Origin: Lineus longissimus
Lineage: Eukaryota; Nemertea; Pilidiophora; Heteronemertea; Lineidae
Assembly: GCF_910592395.1 (NCBI RefSeq)
Contig: NC_088318.1
Span: 9,674,349 to 9,734,348, forward strand
DNA: 60,000 bases
Reading direction: 5' to 3'
Below, piece by piece: positions 20,877 through 32,559 of this stretch (positions within the stretch are counted from its first letter, which is position 1; every line of letters starts with the position of its first letter). Below the pieces are notes generated by a model that made no database searches, was not told where the DNA came from, and saw nothing but the letters and a program-made list of their open reading frames with translations. Both the position numbers and the translations under genes were made by a program.

Positions 20877-21390
20877 GTAGTGGTATCAGGGTCAGGGCTG
20901 TCAACATCATCTCCATGCTCCATTCCATACGTTAAGATCATCAGGGTGCCTGCTAGGCCTACCCACAAAATCCATCGCATTGCGTGCCTCTTACCAGAAG
21001 AACGTGGTCAAAGCGAGATGGCAGACAACAATTATGACATTTGACACGAAAGTGCCCTTTATTGGATTTCCCCCACAAGAAAACGATTCCATAATCGATT
21101 AGATAAAATAAATTCATTTGAAAGACTCTGGATTGGTCAACCATTTACATGGACTTACGTAACTTCAATAATCTTCACCCTGACTGCAGGGATTACTAGC
21201 CCCGACCGCGACCAGGCGTTATTGAATTGACAACATTTACAAGGTTGTCTTCCTATAACCATTGATCAATATAATTGGCTGTCATATTGAATGTTTGCAG
21301 CCCACCGGTAAAAACTACAGACTTCCATGTTTCTGGACTTAGTCATTTTCGAGCCATTTTCCTGGCGCTCGGTTAAGTGGGAGAAGACAG
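20230..21390 (-). mobile_element. pogo/Tigger-like transposon, copy 2, left half (reverse)
   Basis: Reads on the minus strand from the terminal repeat CTGTCTTCTCCCACTTAACC (ending at 21,390, next to TA) to ...AACACCTGG at 20,230, where Harbinger X begins. It is colinear with 13,896-15,755 of copy 1. The other half is at 51,790-53,595 in plus orientation. The two 26-bp ends are perfect inverted repeats. Confidence 0.87.
20536..20923 (-). pseudogene. pogo/Tigger-like transposase exon 1, copy 2
   Basis: Starts MEHGDDVDSPDPDTTT, runs through about 19 consecutive Asp residues encoded by (GAT)n, then the helix-turn-helix (SYSLNQKIDLIETYQ; FARHHRIAPQTFRRW) and a basic stretch (HRRRRRQRQHG), ending at a GT donor (CACAAG|GTAGTG). 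The frame is intact here, unlike copy 1. Exon 2 follows at about 20,274 downwards and is cut by the Harbinger insertion. An upstream in-frame ATG at about 20,980 would add a hydrophobic leader, which I consider less likely to be used. Confidence 0.75.
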
Positions 21391-21484
21391 TATAAAGATA
21401 TAAAATAAGTGTTACAGAAATAAAAGAAGTAGATTTTAGTACATTATAAAAGACAATTTTTGACATCTTTGAGAAAAAAGTTGA

Positions 21485-23100
21485 CTAGACATTACTAAAA
21501 CATTTTATAAAAAGCTGAGTGTTTAGGCGTTTTTTGAATGCATTGGTGTCCGCAAGCTCGCGCAAAGAGACAGGGAGAGAGTTCCACAGCCTGGGAACCA
21601 TCACACCAAGACTCCGATCCCCATATGACCCCTTGGAACGTGGAATGGTAAGAAGCCATGGATCATCTGAGGACCGAAGCCCACGGGACGGCACACGCAG
21701 GCTGAGCAATCCTCTCAAATAACTGGGACTATCCTCCTGATGCAATGATTTGTGGGCAATCAGGAGGACCTTGTACTCAATGCGCGAACTCACGGGCAAC
21801 CAATGCAATTCGTTTAAGACAGGTGTAATATGATCCCGCCTCTTGGTCTGGGTGAGAAGTCGAGCTGCAGCATTTTGTGCTTTTTGCAGCCGATGTAACT
21901 CATAATGTGGCAGACCAAGAAGCAGGTCGTTCTGAAAATCGAGACGGGATGTAACCAAGGCAGTTATTACACGGGCACATGAGGACCTGTCTAGATAACG
22001 CCTTATCTTGGAGATTCGACTAATCTGACAGTACACTCCCTGAACACATCTTGACACCTGCATGGATATACACATTTTTTTGTCGAAATCGGCACCAAGG
22101 TTTCGGACATGAGGTGATGCTGAGACAGAGGTTGACCCAATCTGGCGATTTGGCGCGATAATCATAAACTCCGTTTCATCGTCATTGCCTTTGAGGTGCT
22201 TAGGCTTCACGTGCCTCAGCCTTTGTAATCACTTCTCCTAAACCTTCCGGAGTGAAGGTAAACATGTCGAACAGCTGTATATCGTCTGCGAAACCACGAC
22301 GATACATATCATGATTACTGATGGCTGTGCCAAGCGGCTTAATATAAAGAGAGAAAAGTAACGAACCCAAGACAGAGCCTTGCAGCACTCCTGAGAACAA
22401 AGGTATTGGATCCGATTTCTTCTCATCCACCAAAACACTGTAACTCCTGGCTGACAGGTACGACCTGAACCAGTCCAGGGCTGTGCCCTTGACACCATAG
22501 TTACTCTCAAGGCGAGAGATAAGAATATCATGACTAATGGTGTCAAAGGCAGCCGACATGTCCAGGAGGATGAGAATAACCCCTTTCCCGCTATCTAGAG
22601 CTGCATCCATATCTGCCTTTATTCTCAGAAGCCCCGTTTCGGTACTGTGGCCCGCTTTATAGGCAGATTGCAGTGGGTCATCGAGGTCATGAATTTTGAT
22701 ATGATCAAGAAGGGGTTTCGCAACCACCTTCTCCAAAACTTTCGAGATGAAAGAGAGGTTCGAAACTGGACGGTAGTTCGTCAAGGTGTTACGATCCAGC
22801 CCGGCCTTCTTGAGGAGCGGTTTGACCAGGGCATTCTTAAGACAGTCATGTACACTGCCAGACTGGAGAGACTGGTTTATGCCCTCTACCAGCAAAGGCA
22901 GAACCTCATTTAGTACATCGCCATCCTTGAGCAGCCAAGTAGGTAATGGGTCAAGACCACATGACTTGGGCGCGCATGTCTTTATCAGTTTTTTAAGCTG
23001 TTCTATTGATACCGGTGTGAACTCAGCAAGACAACTTTGGTTGTCAACAGGGACAGACACAGGATGAGCTTCAGTGCAAGGACCGCTGAAAGTCGCATGG
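21485..23100 (-). mobile_element. CR1/L2-like non-LTR retrotransposon, 5'-truncated, reverse transcriptase
   Basis: Two adjoining minus-strand frames, 22,200-23,060 and 21,485-22,210, form a reverse transcriptase with one frameshift near 22,205. Motifs: LVKPLLKKAGLD, NYRPVSNLSFISKVLEK, LLDMSAAFDTISHD (catalytic Asp), GVLQGSVLGSLLFSLYI, and FADDIQLF in place of YADD. The C-terminal part (SYLRGLL, PRLWNSLP, FKKRL) is typical of the CR1/L2 assemblage. The endonuclease domain is missing, as expected for 5' truncation. The 3' end lies 95 bp from the pogo terminus at 21,390. Confidence 0.88.
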
Positions 23101-25913
23101 ATTGTCTTAACCCAGCCTAATGGTACACATTTATCATCAAACAGCGGGGGCCTTATGATATCAGTGAACAGCCAGCAATCCCTCTTGTAGGTTTATTGAG
23201 GGCATAAATAAGCTCGGTCGTTAGTGTTGAATGTTGGTCTGAGGTTTAGGATGCTTCAAAGTATACCTTGGTCTTAACATTGTCCTTTGAACCTGTCTGA
23301 TGGGAAGCCAATACCCACAACACCAATCTGAACCAACCGCTATCACTGAAATATATGATACGGTCAAAACGTGGAAGTGACTGCTCGTGTCGGATGATAA
23401 TACAATTATGAATGACGTGTCAATAAGGTGTCAGACTGTCGTATCTTCTGTTTGATTCCCGTCTTTAAATGCCGTCCAGTACCAGTTGGTGCGTTTTTCG
23501 CTGATTTGTGCAAAATTCAATAAATTATATCTCAAAACCTCAATGGATGACCCTTGATTTTTTTTAATGTTTGTGTAGCGTAAGCAACTTTCTTTCACAG
23601 GAGAATGGCCACTGTGAGAATTATCCAGGAAGAAATGTATAATTTTTGCATTTTTTCATGATCGTCCGGCCCAATTGGCAAAATTGCCATTAGGGATGGT
23701 AAACAGAGCTATGGGCCAATGCGACGCTTCTGATTTATTTGAAGAAATAAAACGCCGGATTAAACATCCTGCAGAAAGAGGGGAATCAGGCATTTCCAGT
23801 GATATACGGCACAAATGAGTTGCTCTCATGCAATCAGATTGGAAACGCACTTGGAAAATAGATCTCACGTCCTGTTGACGGGGCACGTCAACATCGCATA
23901 CATTCGGGAAAAACGCCGTAACGAGACCTTGTGTTGTGATGACCATGTTGACGCTTGGTTGTCAAGGGTGTTGTGAGGGCTTGTGTTGCACTTATTTTGG
24001 CGCCAAAGGGCATAAGGGGAAAATTGCTTATGTGAAGTAGCCAAGGAAACGGTGTTGGTGTAGGTATAACCTCGTGAGTTAACTTGAAGGAGCATTAACT
24101 GGCCTGGCATGGTTGTAAGTCAGTAGGGACCCTAGTGTCAGTTGATGTGCCAACGGAGTTATGTCTGATTTGCCACACAGAGCTCTCACGAAGGAATGAG
24201 TTTCCCAGTGTTGGGCCGTTCTTTGTGAAGTAATGGTTAGCTGAAATGCTGTTATCCAGGCTATCTTTAGTGGACGTAATGGGTGATACCCCAGCTTTGG
24301 GCTGCTTTAACGAAAATACGGAGAATAAAGGACAGCAGTGCTGGTTTGGAGCTGCGAGAGAGTGTTAAAGGAGAACCTGCATGACAAAGAAATGGTAGAT
24401 ACGCTAGCTAGTGTGGTATTCCGATTACCAGGACTCATTACCGAGCGATGACATTGTGTGCAGTCGATGGATCCTCTCTGGCGAGTCTGGTGTTCTTGGA
24501 GTTATCCGCGTGTGGAGGGGCATGTATCAATTCTAGGACGGAGATGCGGACACCCTGCAGTCCACTATGGTCTTGTAGGTGTTCTTCGTATTGTATGACC
24601 TGCCTGTGGTGTGGCTGGTGATCCTTCCCGAGACGTCCAAACATGGGCAATAGGGACACCTGTTTGGAGAAAGACAATGAATGCATTGAGTGTGTCTCCG
24701 AGTTCGTGCTTGGAGTAGTGCCAGGGCTTAGTTTCGCTCTGACTAGCAGACCTCTCAAGTAACGATAGTGTACGACTAAGGAAGAATAACCCATTGTCTC
24801 CTACTTGGATTCCATCACATGAACAATTGCTCATGTTGGATCCTGATGAGATTAATTAGTGTGGGGATTCGGACAGTCTCGGCAAAGTACTGTCTATCAA
24901 GGTTACCACAGCGCTAGCAGACGACAATAACAAATTCGAAAACTCTGTCAGAAACACCGAATAATTCCTGTTCTATGACTCAATTTGGATTGCTGGTAGA
25001 CATTTCTAGATGACAACTTGAACACGTCTGTTAATAGGTTTATATTGGTGTAGCTGTACTGAATAGATGGAGAGGGCAGTGTTTATGTAGCCCATGCCTA
25101 ATTTAGGGACAATTTGCATTTATTTCTACCATATCTGCCTAAATTGTGAAGATTATTGCATTTGCTGTGTTGTGTAGATTTATAATTTATCGGGTTACAA
25201 ATACATACAATATAGATTGTTGACTTATATTGATGTGAACGATCTAACAATTTAGGCAGATGTGTTAGTAAATTTTGATCAAACCGTAATTAAGCAGCAT
25301 GCACTCACTAATTAGGTTGATTAAATGTTGATCCAGAAGTAAAGGGAAAATACGGCTGTGATAAAAGGCAGATATTGTCTTTGTACCATAAAGTAGGGGC
25401 TATGACTGATCCACTGACACATTGATTATAATCCTCTGATGAGCACTAAGCACCATTGTTTTGAATTGTGTCAACAGTGCTAAAATTTGAATGAGACGGT
25501 GAGCTTCGTCAATAGAATTCGGCAAGGCCGGGAAAAATAATGAATTGTCATCAGCTTTCTGCCACGACTCTTCAAAAACATTGGTTACCAGCTATTTTAG
25601 AAGCACAGACAACATATTTAACTACTAATCAAAATTATGTGATTATGTGGAGTAGAAAAACGCATTTCGAAAATTATTCTCAAATCAGTGCCACCACTTC
25701 TTCTCAAAGCTGTCGGTAAGTAAAAGACGAAGCATATATCGCTTTTCATATCAATGTTGTCTTTGACACTACAGTGATTTCTATAAAACTATTAAGATAT
25801 ACAGTGAATTTTAAGCAGATGTTTGCTTCAAAACGTAGTGTTAGTAATGGCCATGTTCAGCTAATCGAAGAACTGTTCAAGTTCCAGTTTCATACGTATT
25901 GGGGTGTATCTCT
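23101..25913. other. No recognisable gene, apart from a small LINE fragment
   Basis: About 2.8 kb with only short, non-conserved frames on both strands. The one recognised item is a LINE fragment at 25,485-25,560. The rest may be old retroelement tails or unique DNA. Confidence 0.5.
25485..25560 (-). repeat. LINE reverse-transcriptase fragment
   Basis: The reverse complement of this stretch (GCTGATGACAATTCATTATT... through CACCGTCTCATTCAAA) closely matches 35,350-35,425, inside the LINE at 35,230-38,047, and covers its ADDS motif region. It is in opposite orientation to that copy. Confidence 0.8.
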
Positions 25914-26493
25914 TACGGTGGCTTGGAAAGGACATCACATGATTTATATTTTTTCAGCATAAAATTTTTTTTTCAGCGTGAAAATTTTTTTTCATGAAAA
26001 AACTCGATCGATGGACTTATTATCTCGATTGATCGAGATATTAGGGAACTTTCGCCACGCCGTCCGAGATCCAAATCTCCGAGAACGGGCCAAAAATGTG
26101 AATGACGTCATCAGTATTTGGGTATCAGATTGCGATCCCGAAACCGGATGCCGTGAATCAGGCGATATATCTCGAGTGGCTTTTCCGGGAACGGCTGCGC
26201 GGCTATCAAAAATTATTCAAATGGCAAACCTGTGGGATACTCTCGCGGTATGTACAAAATGAGGACGAATATGGGTGCAAAACATTCTTGAGTTGATAGT
26301 GAAGCCATCCTGCACGATTTTAATTTGTTTTTCATGCTGTAAACATGGTAAAACAGTGCCAATTCTAAGGCGCAGAAATGTAGGCCTACATCAGCAGTGT
26401 ACATTAACATGTAAATGTACTGTGTGTCAGAACCGTAGGCCTAATAATGTATGTAGGGATGGCTCTCTCATCTCTTGTCTGATGAATGAATGA

Positions 26494-26632
26494 TAGGCCT
26501 TTTCGTCAAGGGCTCCCGAAGGGCTTAATCCCATTGTTCCGTAGGCCAACAATGGGGCTCTGTCCGAGGCTCGAACAATGGGATGAAGCCCTCTGCCTGA
26601 GTCTGGGAGCCCCTTGTCGAAAAGGCCCTATA
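26494..26632. repeat. Fold-back (long hairpin) element
   Basis: TAGGCCTTTTCGTCAAGGGC... and ATCCCATTGTTC on the left arm pair with GAACAATGGGATGAAGCCC... and GGGAGCCCCTTGTCGAAAAGGCC on the right arm. The arms are about 50-60 bp with a short asymmetric loop. It has no coding capacity. Confidence 0.8.
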
Positions 26633-26908
26633 CATTGACCGGCCTGATTGACTGAGTCAGTGATTGATTCTTCATTCAGGGCATGTAACATGGCTACTGA
26701 CACCCCTGGCCAATGTTTGACTGGAGGCGGCCTTTACTAGTTAGAATCTTTGGAAGGCGACTTGTCAGACTCGCCTCTGAAGGCATTCGAAGGCCCCTAA
26801 GGTCAACGAATAAAAGAGTGGCCTCTTAGTCACCTGTCTTTGATACTGGTTGGTAGGCTAGCTACTGGTCCTAATTTTTTTTTCATTGTCACTTTCACGT
26901 TTCAGGAG

Positions 26909-28730
26909 ATGAGGTTTGAACCTGGCAGTGGTGATGAGGAAACTGGTCCCGGACCCAATGATGGCGGCAGTGGGGATGCACCACCAAAAAACCCCAAAAG
27001 TACAGGCAAGGCAGGGTATGTATCCATGCTTTCTCCATGAAGGCCTGTGGGCCAGCCCTGTAGATGTTCGCCATAAACCCATAATTGTTGAAAATTCAGG
27101 GTGGGTATGCACAGATTCAGAAGACGTTTTTTGAAGGAACCCCCTCTTGATCCTCCCAGATCCCTCAAAATGGCAAACTATAATAATCATAGTACTTTGA
27201 TCTGGTAACTAATCATCTGCTAATGTACAATTCTTTTCTGCTTTTTCTAGGGCCAAGACGATAAGGTATAACCCGTCCTTCGATGTTACACTTCTGCGAG
27301 AAATCAGAGCTCGAAACCCATACGAAGATGCAGATAGATGGGCAGTAATAACCCAGAACTTCAATTCTGCTATGTTGAAGATAAAGCCCGGAGCTGTTCC
27401 GGTTAATGACCGATCGGTGAAGGAGAGGGTAGACCGATTAATTAACGCATTCAAAACACAGCAGATGGCTGCACTAAGAAAGTAAGTTTTGTTGCATTGA
27501 TGTCTCGGACAAAATTCAGTGTTAATTTAATAATTATAAATTTTGAGACAAGATAAAAAAATAGTTTCTAGCAACTTAGATGTAGGCTTAGGGTAATTTT
27601 TACCTTGCCTTTTGACTTCCCTATGACCTATGAATTTACAATAACCTGCATATTTTCAAATTCTTTTCTCTTTGCTTCAATCCATGGGTCGTTGGTAGAA
27701 TATCCCATCATTTTTAAGGTTTTCTTCAGTCCTCTGTGAACAGTAATAAAGTACTTTGATTTCCAAGCAAAAATGTTCATGCCAATTATACTCTTTCAGA
27801 TCTGGCACTGCTGAGGAATATGAAGAGCGGGAAATCCTCCTTCAAGAGATCCTCACCATGAAGTCTGATTCCCATGAAAGAAAGAAGACCGCATCAACCA
27901 GTTCAAACAAAAACGACAAGAGATTGATTGAAGCGGGGACTGAAATAAGGAAACGCGCGATGGAAACCCTGATTGGTGATAAAGGTAAGAATACGTACTG
28001 AAACAAATTTCTGATTTTTGTCCACTTGATCCCATAAATTTAGGTGGCAAAAATCTGATGTGGCCCTGGATAATTGCTACCCATTTCCCTCAAAAAGATA
28101 TCACTGAGAAAAGACTGTCCTTCAGTTGGGGGGGGGGGGGGGGGGTGATGTCATTAGGGGGGCATAGAATGTCTAGGAGGGGCAAATGTCAGGGGTGAGG
28201 GAGGGAAACTCATGATTCCCATTCACATGCTTTGGTCCCATTTCTCTCCAAAGGGAGGGTTAATACACTAGCTAGGCCTAAGTCGAACCTGTTGGGATCA
28301 GAGATTTTTCTTCGACTTTTAAGACAAGGTTCAACTAAGGTGAGGATTATTAAAAAGAAAAGCATAAGTCAGAATTCGACTTATGCAAGACTGACTTGGG
28401 CAAGTTTGACTGTGATTCTGCAATTGAGGTTTCATTTGACTACTGCATGTTTTAGTAACCTCCATAGTTATACTTCTCTTTTACATTGCAGATGAAAACA
28501 AGGCTCCTTCCAACACCCCAAGAAAGAAAAAGAAAGAGGTGATGACTGACTACACTAAAATGAAACAGGAGGAAATTAACCTAAAAAATGAAGAACTGGC
28601 ATTCAAACGGGAACAATTTGAACTTGAAAAAGAGGAGAGGCGCCATAGAATGGAATTAGAAAAGACAAAAGAACAACAGTTTTCAGCAATATTTCAACAA
28701 TTTATTGAGAGTCAACAACTCAAGAAATAG
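26909..28730 (+). CDS. Myb/SANT-like protein of Harbinger Z, four exons
   Basis: Exons 26,909-27,015, 27,251-27,481, 27,800-27,984 and 28,492-28,730, all with GT-AG borders. They sum to 762 nt, 253 codons plus stop, with phase preserved at every junction, which strongly supports the model. Exon 1 is acidic and Gly-rich. Exons 2-3 hold a Myb/SANT-like DNA-binding domain (NPSFDVTLLREIRARNPYED, W in position after; VKERVDRLINAFKTQQ; EEYEEREILLQEIL). Exon 4 is Lys-rich then a long coiled coil (LKNEELAFKREQFELEKEER). It is the accessory partner of the nuclease at 29,872-30,957. Confidence 0.85.
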
Positions 28731-29871
28731 ACTTTGAAATTATCAGTACGTCTACTGTAGAATCCCCTCTGTCTCGACACTTCTGTGGTGACTTGAATAA
28801 ATGAATGAATGGTTTTCCCCCGTGTTTTCCTAGCATATTTTTGGGGGGGGTATTCCCATTGTTTCTCTACGCACAAAATGAAATATATCGATGTTTAAAA
28901 CCGGCTTCTGTGAGGTGTTTGAGAAACAAGGGTCAAGATTGGAAGTGTCGAGACAGAGAGGATTTTACAGTATGTTATTCATGTCAAAGTATTGTGTGCG
29001 AGTTAAGTTAGTATTTGATTGTTTTTTAAAAGATGTTGCAATGTTACAGAGTTTATTGATATAGAAATAAATGTTGGTTATTTTGATTTAATATCTTTGT
29101 ATCAATTCAATTTTATGCCTTAGGCTACATCTGTGAAGAAAGAGCGTATACATCTGAGATCACAACCTATCACGATGCTCTGCAATGCTGGATTAAGCTT
29201 TTGTGTGAGAGAAGGCCATCCCCTGGAAGCCATTCAATTCACCCAGGCAATTATCAGGATTTCAAGAATGGACTTGTTAGCATGGTTAGCTTACAGGGAT
29301 GAGTGCCAGTCAGATGTTACTCCCAGCTACCATGGCTTCATTATGGTAACCCCACTCCACCCCAACCCCCTGGGAATCGGCAAACATTGGCCTCGCATTC
29401 GATTTATTATGGTATATTGGAAAAGAATGCATACTAAAGTAAACCGTTTCATGGAGACACTGCTGCAAAGTACTGTAGAATCCCCTCTGTCTCAACACTT
29501 CTCGGTTTTGACTGGTCTGATCTTGAAGTAATTATATTGTCAATATAATTACTTCAAGGAAGATGAAAATAAAAATGTCGTTTCTCTTGATGGACTAAGA
29601 CCATTCCCAACTTAACGTGGAAGAGAAACGAGTCATCTTCAGTTTTTTTTATATCTGGGGGGGGGGGGGGTCAAGCAGCAGCAAGTTCGAGAAGGTCCCA
29701 AAAAATACACAATTCCAGTCATTTGGGAAATAGCGATCGCGCTGCCATCTTGTGTTGCAGTCAAGAACAGCAAAATCAATTGACCGCCCGCGCTAAATTT
29801 GAAATTCACTGAGACCGGAGGCGCGCTGCGGGGATGCGCGCACAGAACCAGAAAACCGTTACGTTCATTTA

Positions 29872-30957
29872 CTAGTCCAAAATGCCAACATAATCCTCCA
29901 AAGATGGTGGGTCAAGTTCGAAGTAACCGCCCGTCAAGGAACCTCTCAGACACGTGTGGATATTGGTCAGCAAGCCTGCAAGCAGGTAATACTTTGCCAC
30001 AGGCTGCAAAAATACCTTCAGGTCTTTTTTGAAATCTACAAATGCCCAGTACTGTAAGATCTTGCCAAATGTCCATTCAACAGATGTTCTTGGGGCCGCC
30101 ATCGCAGTATTGAATGCCTGTTGATGCTCGTTTAGCCCAAGCGCGCCTGCCCTAAATGGAGAAATCATCCACGGTCGAACAGGATAAGCAGGATCCCCAT
30201 AAACGTAGTAACTTTCACCGTTTTCGGTCCGTGGCAGACGATCCAGCTGGTCGTGAAGGCCACTGTCCGCTAAGATGCCAGCGTCATGCCGTCTCCCTTC
30301 AACTGGTCCCCAGAGATTGGCGAGGATGCCATTTGGTAGGACCATGGACTGAAATTTTAGAGAGTGTACGCGCTTGTGTCCATTGAATACTGATCGTTGA
30401 CCTCTTATTGGTCGACAAATTGGTCTTACCGTTCCATCGATGAAGCCAAAGCAGTTATCCAAGGGTGCGCCAGACTCATGTATAGCATCCGCGTAGACAC
30501 GAAGATGTTCTTCATTTAGCCATGACTGATCTAACTGGTGTAGGAGGTGTCCATGAGTTTGGTAAATGTAATCGACGGTTTCATTGATTGCGAACGATAT
30601 GACAGAAGTCGGCCTTCCGAAAACATCTTCACTTTGACTGAGCCTATTGGGATACGCCATCCGTCTCAGAGTCATGCAGAGGGCGTCAAGACCCTTAACC
30701 TCACAGCGATTCCGACACTGAACCACATTTGGAATGCGTAACACATTTGCAATTTCAATGATTTCATCTTTGTAGAATCTGAATTGTTCCTTGCTTTGTG
30801 CGTCAGTCAGTCGATTCAAGTCGAATCTTGGCCAGTTGGGATTAAACGTGCTCTCCTTATCTTGGGCGTCAGCAAAAAATAAATGTTCATGCATAACCTG
30901 CATCAATTCGTCATCTTCGAAAGCAAAATTTCCTAGCCGTCTGAGATCAGCCGCCAT
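29872..30957 (-). CDS. PIF/Harbinger DDE_4 nuclease of Z
   Basis: An open frame of 361 codons from an ATG at 30,957. DDE_4 motifs: FGFIDGTVRPICRP (first Asp), GRRHDAGIL, YVYGDPAYPVRPW (second Asp), and RTSVEWTFGKI (Glu). The N-terminal part (RFDLNRLTDAQSKEQFRFYK, DALCMTLRRMAYPNRL) is the helical segment of this family. It is more divergent from HARBI1 than the X enzyme and belongs to a separate lineage. The frame is intact, with no intron. Confidence 0.92.
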   Translation of the reverse strand: MAADLRRLGNFAFEDDELMQVMHEHLFFADAQDKESTFNPNWPRFDLNRLTDAQSKEQFRFYKDEIIEIANVLRIPNVVQCRNRCEVKGLDALCMTLRRMAYPNRLSQSEDVFGRPTSVISFAINETVDYIYQTHGHLLHQLDQSWLNEEHLRVYADAIHESGAPLDNCFGFIDGTVRPICRPIRGQRSVFNGHKRVHSLKFQSMVLPNGILANLWGPVEGRRHDAGILADSGLHDQLDRLPRTENGESYYVYGDPAYPVRPWMISPFRAGALGLNEHQQAFNTAMAAPRTSVEWTFGKILQYWAFVDFKKDLKVFLQPVAKYYLLAGLLTNIHTCLRGSLTGGYFELDPPSLEDYVGILD

Positions 30958-31117
30958 TTTGACAGAATCACCATAGCAACGAGCTGCAGGTGACGTAAAA
31001 AAATACCCGTCCTCGGAACGGCGTGGCGAATGCGCGCAACGTACTTTCCGGGAACGGGATCGAGAACGAGATCCGTTCTCGGCGGATCGGATCTCGGACG
31101 GCGTGGCGAAAGTTCTC

Positions 31118-31250
31118 TATTATCTCCGGCGATCGAGTTAATTATCTCGGGCGATCGAGCTATTATCTCGGGCGATCGAGTTAATTATCTCGGGCGATCG
31201 AGTTATTTATCTCGAGCGATCGAGTTACGAAATCGAGGCCATTCAACACT
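31118..31250. repeat. Left inner part of Y terminal repeat with iterons
   Basis: Five near-palindromic units of the form CTCGGGCGATCGAG at about 22-bp spacing, followed by TTACGAAATCGAGGCC. This is the reverse complement of 34,045-34,090, so it is the part of Y's left terminal repeat displaced by Z. Confidence 0.85.
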
Positions 31251-32559
31251 CAAACCGAGACTGCAATTTTAACCACTCAATTTACGTACATTTCACATTT
31301 GGGGAAGCAAAATACTATAGAGCAATGGTACGTATTTGTGTAGTGTGCCCAGATACCTTTAGAATCTGAGGAATTTCTAAAGGAAAAAAACATACAATTA
31401 CCGAAACAACATTTGGAATACCTCACCATTTCATGGCACTGTCCAGCTCAAGCGGATACGATAAATGCAACTCAGCTGAGTGCCAGGCCTATGGGCCTCT
31501 TGTTGGATCCAGTTTTGCCCCTCACGGAGTTATGATTTTCCATCGACGACCTCCACTAGTTTCTTTTTTATTTCTCTATCTTAAGATGTGAAGTGACCGT
31601 CTCGAAATTATGGGACAGAGTTCAAATAACGTTTTAAACCCTCTGCAGTAACACAAGTCACGTACTGTTGTTCAGCAACCTCGACCGCAGGTTGGAAAGT
31701 GTGCGAATTTCAAACTTTAGTGGTCTAAAGTTTACCCAGAACGATCTTGGGTAACATTTAGTCTTACCCAGGTTGTTCCTGGGTAAACTTAACGCTTACC
31801 TAGGACGACATCTACCGATTCGGCGATAGTAGTACCATCAATAATGGCAGGGAAAAGCCATCCTTAGCCGTAATTGTGTAGGGCTTGTTGCTGATAATGC
31901 TTGATGGATACTACTACAAAACAATCAGGGAAAAAAGTTGTGTGATAGAAATTATTTTTTTATTATGCACAATAACTGTACGAACAACATGAGAACAGAA
32001 TAGCTTACGCGTATCTATTTAATAAAACAGTAATGTTCTGATTACATTTTATCTGTTGTTAAATATAATTAAAACCAGCACTTCCTGACGTAATCCGCCA
32101 TGTTTTAGTGGGACAACACAATGGGCTCCAAAAACGATTGAATGACTAACATGACTAGCATGTATAGCCGGCTCCACTAAGTAAATGTCCATGATATGTC
32201 ACCTCGCTTTTGGACCGCTGTGCCGGGCCGAAAACTATTTGGCATACCAGTATTACTTCAAAATTTGGTTTCTCTTAATCGAATCTTTGGACCAGCGAGG
32301 ATTTTATATTGAAGAAAAACAGTTGCCGGGTTACCCATTAAAATATTTACAATAATGGTTGTAATGTGCAATGCGCTGGTTTTATGCATGCCGTTCAGCT
32401 TTAAGGACCAAGCAAGTTCTCGTCCCATAACATGTACCCTTAACGACGGAGTAGCCATACAGATCATGTCGGACTCAAAAATCGTGTAGAGCACAGAGGG
32501 CTTTTGGCTGCGCCGTCTGCGAGAAATACATCTGCAAAGCGCGAAGAACCTAGCACGCG
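31251..32559. other. Interior of Y without a gene; stem-loop cluster at 31,720-31,805
   Basis: No open frame of interest. At 31,720-31,805 the word TTTACCCAG and its complement CTGGGTAAA alternate four times, so the stretch can fold into nested stem-loops. Otherwise AT-rich spacer downstream of the Y transposase gene. Confidence 0.5.

Larger units (their letters stand above)
26044..31117. mobile_element. PIF/Harbinger element Z, nested in Y
   Basis: Inverted ends GGGAACTTTCGCCACGCCGT (26,044) and GGCGTGGCGAAAGTTCTC (to 31,117), continuing inward with CCGAGATCC / GGATCTCGG. The element lies inside the iteron array of Y's left terminal repeat: Y sequence stops at ...GAGATATTA and resumes with TATTATCTCC. 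The flanks share TA, so the duplication is TA or a degenerate TTA. It contains a Myb/SANT-like gene with four exons and a DDE_4 nuclease gene on the opposite strand. Confidence 0.82.

Noticed and set aside
13896-21390. One large transposon with inverted pogo ends at 13,896 and 21,390
   Set aside because: The two ends are the left ends of two pogo copies in opposite orientation; each copy has its own right half elsewhere, explained by the inversion.
23656-24834. Several minus-strand frames of 80-118 codons
   Set aside because: No motifs, no splice-compatible joining, no coding-like composition; probably chance frames.
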